Assembly: GCA_029861795.1 (NCBI GenBank)
Contig: JAOTYS010000237.1
Span: 1 to 7,319, forward strand
Direction: 5' to 3'
From: Gammaproteobacteria bacterium
GTDB lineage: Bacteria > Pseudomonadota > Gammaproteobacteria > Arenicellales > JAOTYS01
DNA length: 7,319 bases
In this document: positions 5,423 through 7,319 of the stretch, piece by piece
Layout of the letters: each line of letters opens with the position of its first letter
Numbering within the stretch: position 1 is the stretch's first letter
Notes under the pieces: model-generated
What the model saw: the letters and a program-made list of their open reading frames with translations, nothing else
Told to the model about the DNA's origin: nothing
Database searches by the model: none
Made by a program: the position numbers and the translations under genes

Positions 5423-6127
5423 GTGACGACGCAAAATCGCTCTGACTCATACAACGGGGATATGAGTCGGCGGGTGGAGATGCACACCGCGGCCATGGAT
5501 TGGCAGGCGAGTCCGAGTGGCACAGTGTGGCGCAAGCGGCTGCATCGGGTGGGACCGGCGGAGTCCGGACAGGTGACATCCATTGTGCGCTACGACAAAA
5601 GTTCGAAGTTTCCCGCACATCCTCATCCGGATGGCGAGGAGATCCTTGTGCTTGAGGGCGTGTTTTCAGACGAACATGGCAACTGGCCAGCCGGAACCTA
5701 TTTGTTGCACCCAGAAGGATTTACTCATGCGCCGTTTTCTGAGCAAGGTTGCATATTGTTCGTCAAGCTGCGTCAGTATTCGGGTGAAGGTCGCAGCTAC
5801 GTCACTGTTGACACCAACGCCATGGCTTGGGAACAGAGTGTGGTTCAAGGGATAGAGCAGAAAACATTGTATCGAGACCCCAACTTTCAGGACTCCACTG
5901 AACTAGAACGTTGGGCGGCGGGTGTAGATGTTGGCACACTAAGTTATGCCGGTGGTGTCGAGATTTTTGTCTTACAAGGAGAGATTGAGGACGAGAGGGG
6001 CCGCTACCAACAGGGGGCGTGGCTCAGACTTCCCCCAGGCGATCAACATCGTCCCGGGTCAGCTAACGGATGTGAGCTCTATATAAAACGAGACGCTGTG
6101 GCATCTCTTCTCTCTGAATCCGTCTGA
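5423..6127 (+). CDS. ChrR-type bicupin protein
   Basis: The 234-residue product contains two cupin lobes of the ChrR cupin-like type. In lobe one, H66-x-H68-x3-E72 (AHPHPDGEE) and H102 ([11 protein letters not shown]) match the spacing of the zinc ligands in the C-terminal domain of the Rhodobacter anti-sigma factor ChrR. Lobe two (about 165-225; [24 protein letters not shown]) keeps the strand pattern and a late His but has no H-x-H, so it probably binds no metal. The N-terminal zinc-binding anti-sigma domain of ChrR is absent, and no ECF sigma gene is nearby, so a direct anti-sigma role is unlikely; an enzyme or small-molecule sensor is as plausible. The start is uncertain: GTG 5423 has a weak GCGAG upstream, and ATG 5462 (residue 14) is an alternative with GGGG too close. 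It lies 29 bases before the decarboxylase gene, probably one operon. Confidence 0.87.
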   Translation: MTTQNRSDSYNGDMSRRVEMHTAAMDWQASPSGTVWRKRLHRVGPAESGQVTSIVRYDKSSKFPAHPHPDGEEILVLEGVFSDEHGNWPAGTYLLHPEGFTHAPFSEQGCILFVKLRQYSGEGRSYVTVDTNAMAWEQSVVQGIEQKTLYRDPNFQDSTELERWAAGVDVGTLSYAGGVEIFVLQGEIEDERGRYQQGAWLRLPPGDQHRPGSANGCELYIKRDAVASLLSESV

Positions 6128-6156
6128 TTCGAAACCTAAACAGAACAGACAAAAAA

Positions 6157-7319
6157 GTGAAAATTAACGACATTACTGCACTTGAGCTCGATCGTGAGCA
6201 AATGCGGTCCCTCGGCTATCGTGTTATCGACATGTTGGTTGATCACCACGTGCAGTTAAAGGACAAAGCAGCGACACGTAACGCAGATCGGGTGACGATG
6301 GAGGCATTGTTTCGCGAGCCGCCGCCGGACTTTCCTACCGATCCAGAAGAAGTGCTGCTCCAGGTCGAGCGCGATATTGTGGGTCACACTATGCACGCAA
6401 ATCACCCGCGGTTTTTCGCCTTTATACCTGGACCGAGCAACTTCGTTGGGGTACTAGGTGATGCGCTCGCTTCTGGATTCAATGTCATTAGTGCGTTGTG
6501 GCTGGAGTCTTCTGCGCCGACACAGGTTGAACTGGTTACCATTGATTGGTTGCGTGAGTTGTGCGGGTTACCACAGGGTGCCGGCGGATTGTTTGTAAGT
6601 GGAGGATCCATGGCCAACCTGACGGGGTTGGCAACAGCTCGTCATGTGCGGCTTCGTGATCAGACTGATGGTGCAATGGTGTACTGCTCGGCGCAGGTCC
6701 ACGCGTCATTGACCAAAAACCTGAGAGTACTGGGTTTTATGCCTGAACAAGTCGCCAATGTGGCGGTGGACCAAAGCTATCGAATGGATATCGATGAACT
6801 CAAGCGGTGCATTAGCCAGGATCGTGCAAAAGGCCGCCGGCCTTTTTGCGTAATTGCCACTGCAGGCACGACCAACACCGGCGCAGTGGACCCTCTCGAT
6901 GAAATGGCCGATGTTTGCAAACAACACAACATGTGGCTTCACGTCGACGGTGCTTACGGTGCTGCGGCGGTGTTGTCGAGCACGACGCGCAGCCTACTCG
7001 CCGGATTGGCGCGGGCGGATTCCATTGCCGTGGATCCACACAAGTGGTTATTTCAACCATTTGAGATCGGATGCGCTTTGGTACGAGACGCAAGTTGGTT
7101 GCCCCGGACCTTTGGTGCTGAGCATGAATACATGCAAGATGCGGTAAACAGCCTGGATCAGCAGGAAGTCAATTTGTGCGACTATGGCGTTCAGCTGACC
7201 CGCGGATTTCGCGCTTTGAAACTTTGGATGACGATAAAAGTGTTTGGTTTAAATGCGATTCGCGAGGCAATAGACCGCGGCATCCGCCATGCTGAGCTCG
7301 CCGAGAAGTTGTTGCGAGA
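6157..7319 (+). CDS. Group II PLP-dependent decarboxylase (aromatic-amino-acid decarboxylase family), 3' end cut by window
   Basis: 387 codons are visible of an enzyme that usually has about 460-490 residues; the frame is open at the window end. The N-terminal [20 protein letters not shown] helix is typical of the family and supports GTG 6157 as the start, although it has only an A-rich upstream stretch; ATG 6202 would lose part of it. [26 protein letters not shown], the ring-stacking H182 ([12 protein letters not shown]), [14 protein letters not shown]264 in HVDGAYG, which pairs with the pyridine nitrogen of PLP, and K296 in DPHKWLF, which forms the Schiff base, are all present. Family members decarboxylate aromatic amino acids, glutamate, diaminobutyrate or histidine; the substrate cannot be chosen here because part of the active site lies in the missing C-terminal part. 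DGAYG in place of the commoner DAAYG/DAAWGG is a subgroup feature. Soluble cytoplasmic dimer expected. Likely co-transcribed with the bicupin gene. Confidence 0.93.
   Translation, partial: MKINDITALELDREQMRSLGYRVIDMLVDHHVQLKDKAATRNADRVTMEALFREPPPDFPTDPEEVLLQVERDIVGHTMHANHPRFFAFIPGPSNFVGVLGDALASGFNVISALWLESSAPTQVELVTIDWLRELCGLPQGAGGLFVSGGSMANLTGLATARHVRLRDQTDGAMVYCSAQVHASLTKNLRVLGFMPEQVANVAVDQSYRMDIDELKRCISQDRAKGRRPFCVIATAGTTNTGAVDPLDEMADVCKQHNMWLHVDGAYGAAAVLSSTTRSLLAGLARADSIAVDPHKWLFQPFEIGCALVRDASWLPRTFGAEHEYMQDAVNSLDQQEVNLCDYGVQLTRGFRALKLWMTIKVFGLNAIREAIDRGIRHAELAEKLLR

Overview
This window looks like a piece of a proteobacterial chromosome, most likely a free-living gammaproteobacterium, with mixed base composition and ordinary bacterial gene structure. 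The grounds are a LysR-type regulator, a glutathione-dependent formaldehyde-activating enzyme, a TfoX-N protein, a LolB-era style lipobox protein, Shine-Dalgarno-led genes, and an intergenic palindromic repeat of the CATTCCGG...CCGGAATCCAG type common in proteobacteria. The genus cannot be named from sequence alone. I see no phage, plasmid, transposase, CRISPR, rRNA or tRNA gene.

Bases 1-944 hold two consecutive plus-strand genes that are each interrupted by one in-frame TGA: the C-terminal end of a LysR-family regulator (2-241, TGA at 83-85) and a class I SAM-dependent methyltransferase (267-944, TGA at 699-701). In both, homology continues in the same frame after the stop, so each is one point change away from an intact reading frame. 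Either this corner is decaying or the assembly carries errors.

Bases 1285-2031 carry a secreted lipoprotein with a CxH...HGD...C motif, closed by a clear intrinsic terminator. Its start codon lies in a perfect 10-bp inverted repeat. Bases 2361-2939 encode Gfa with all seven zinc-ligand cysteines. Bases 2940-3352 are non-coding and contain a multi-hairpin palindromic element and a second inverted repeat. A small secreted protein of unknown family lies on the minus strand at 3353-3778.

Bases 4011-4998 are a TfoX-N-domain gene overlapping a gene for an exported protein of unknown function. Bases 5144-5335 encode a 63-residue two-helix membrane protein with a near-perfect ribosome binding site. 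Bases 5423-7319 are a likely two-gene operon: a ChrR-type bicupin (first lobe with intact metal ligands, second lobe without) followed 29 bases later by a group II PLP-dependent decarboxylase that runs off the window end. The pair suggests amine formation or amino acid decarboxylation linked to a small cupin of unknown activity.

I did not find a convincing new multi-gene system. The most worthwhile leads are the paired in-frame stops, the start-codon-masking hairpin, the composite palindromic element, and the cupin-decarboxylase pair.
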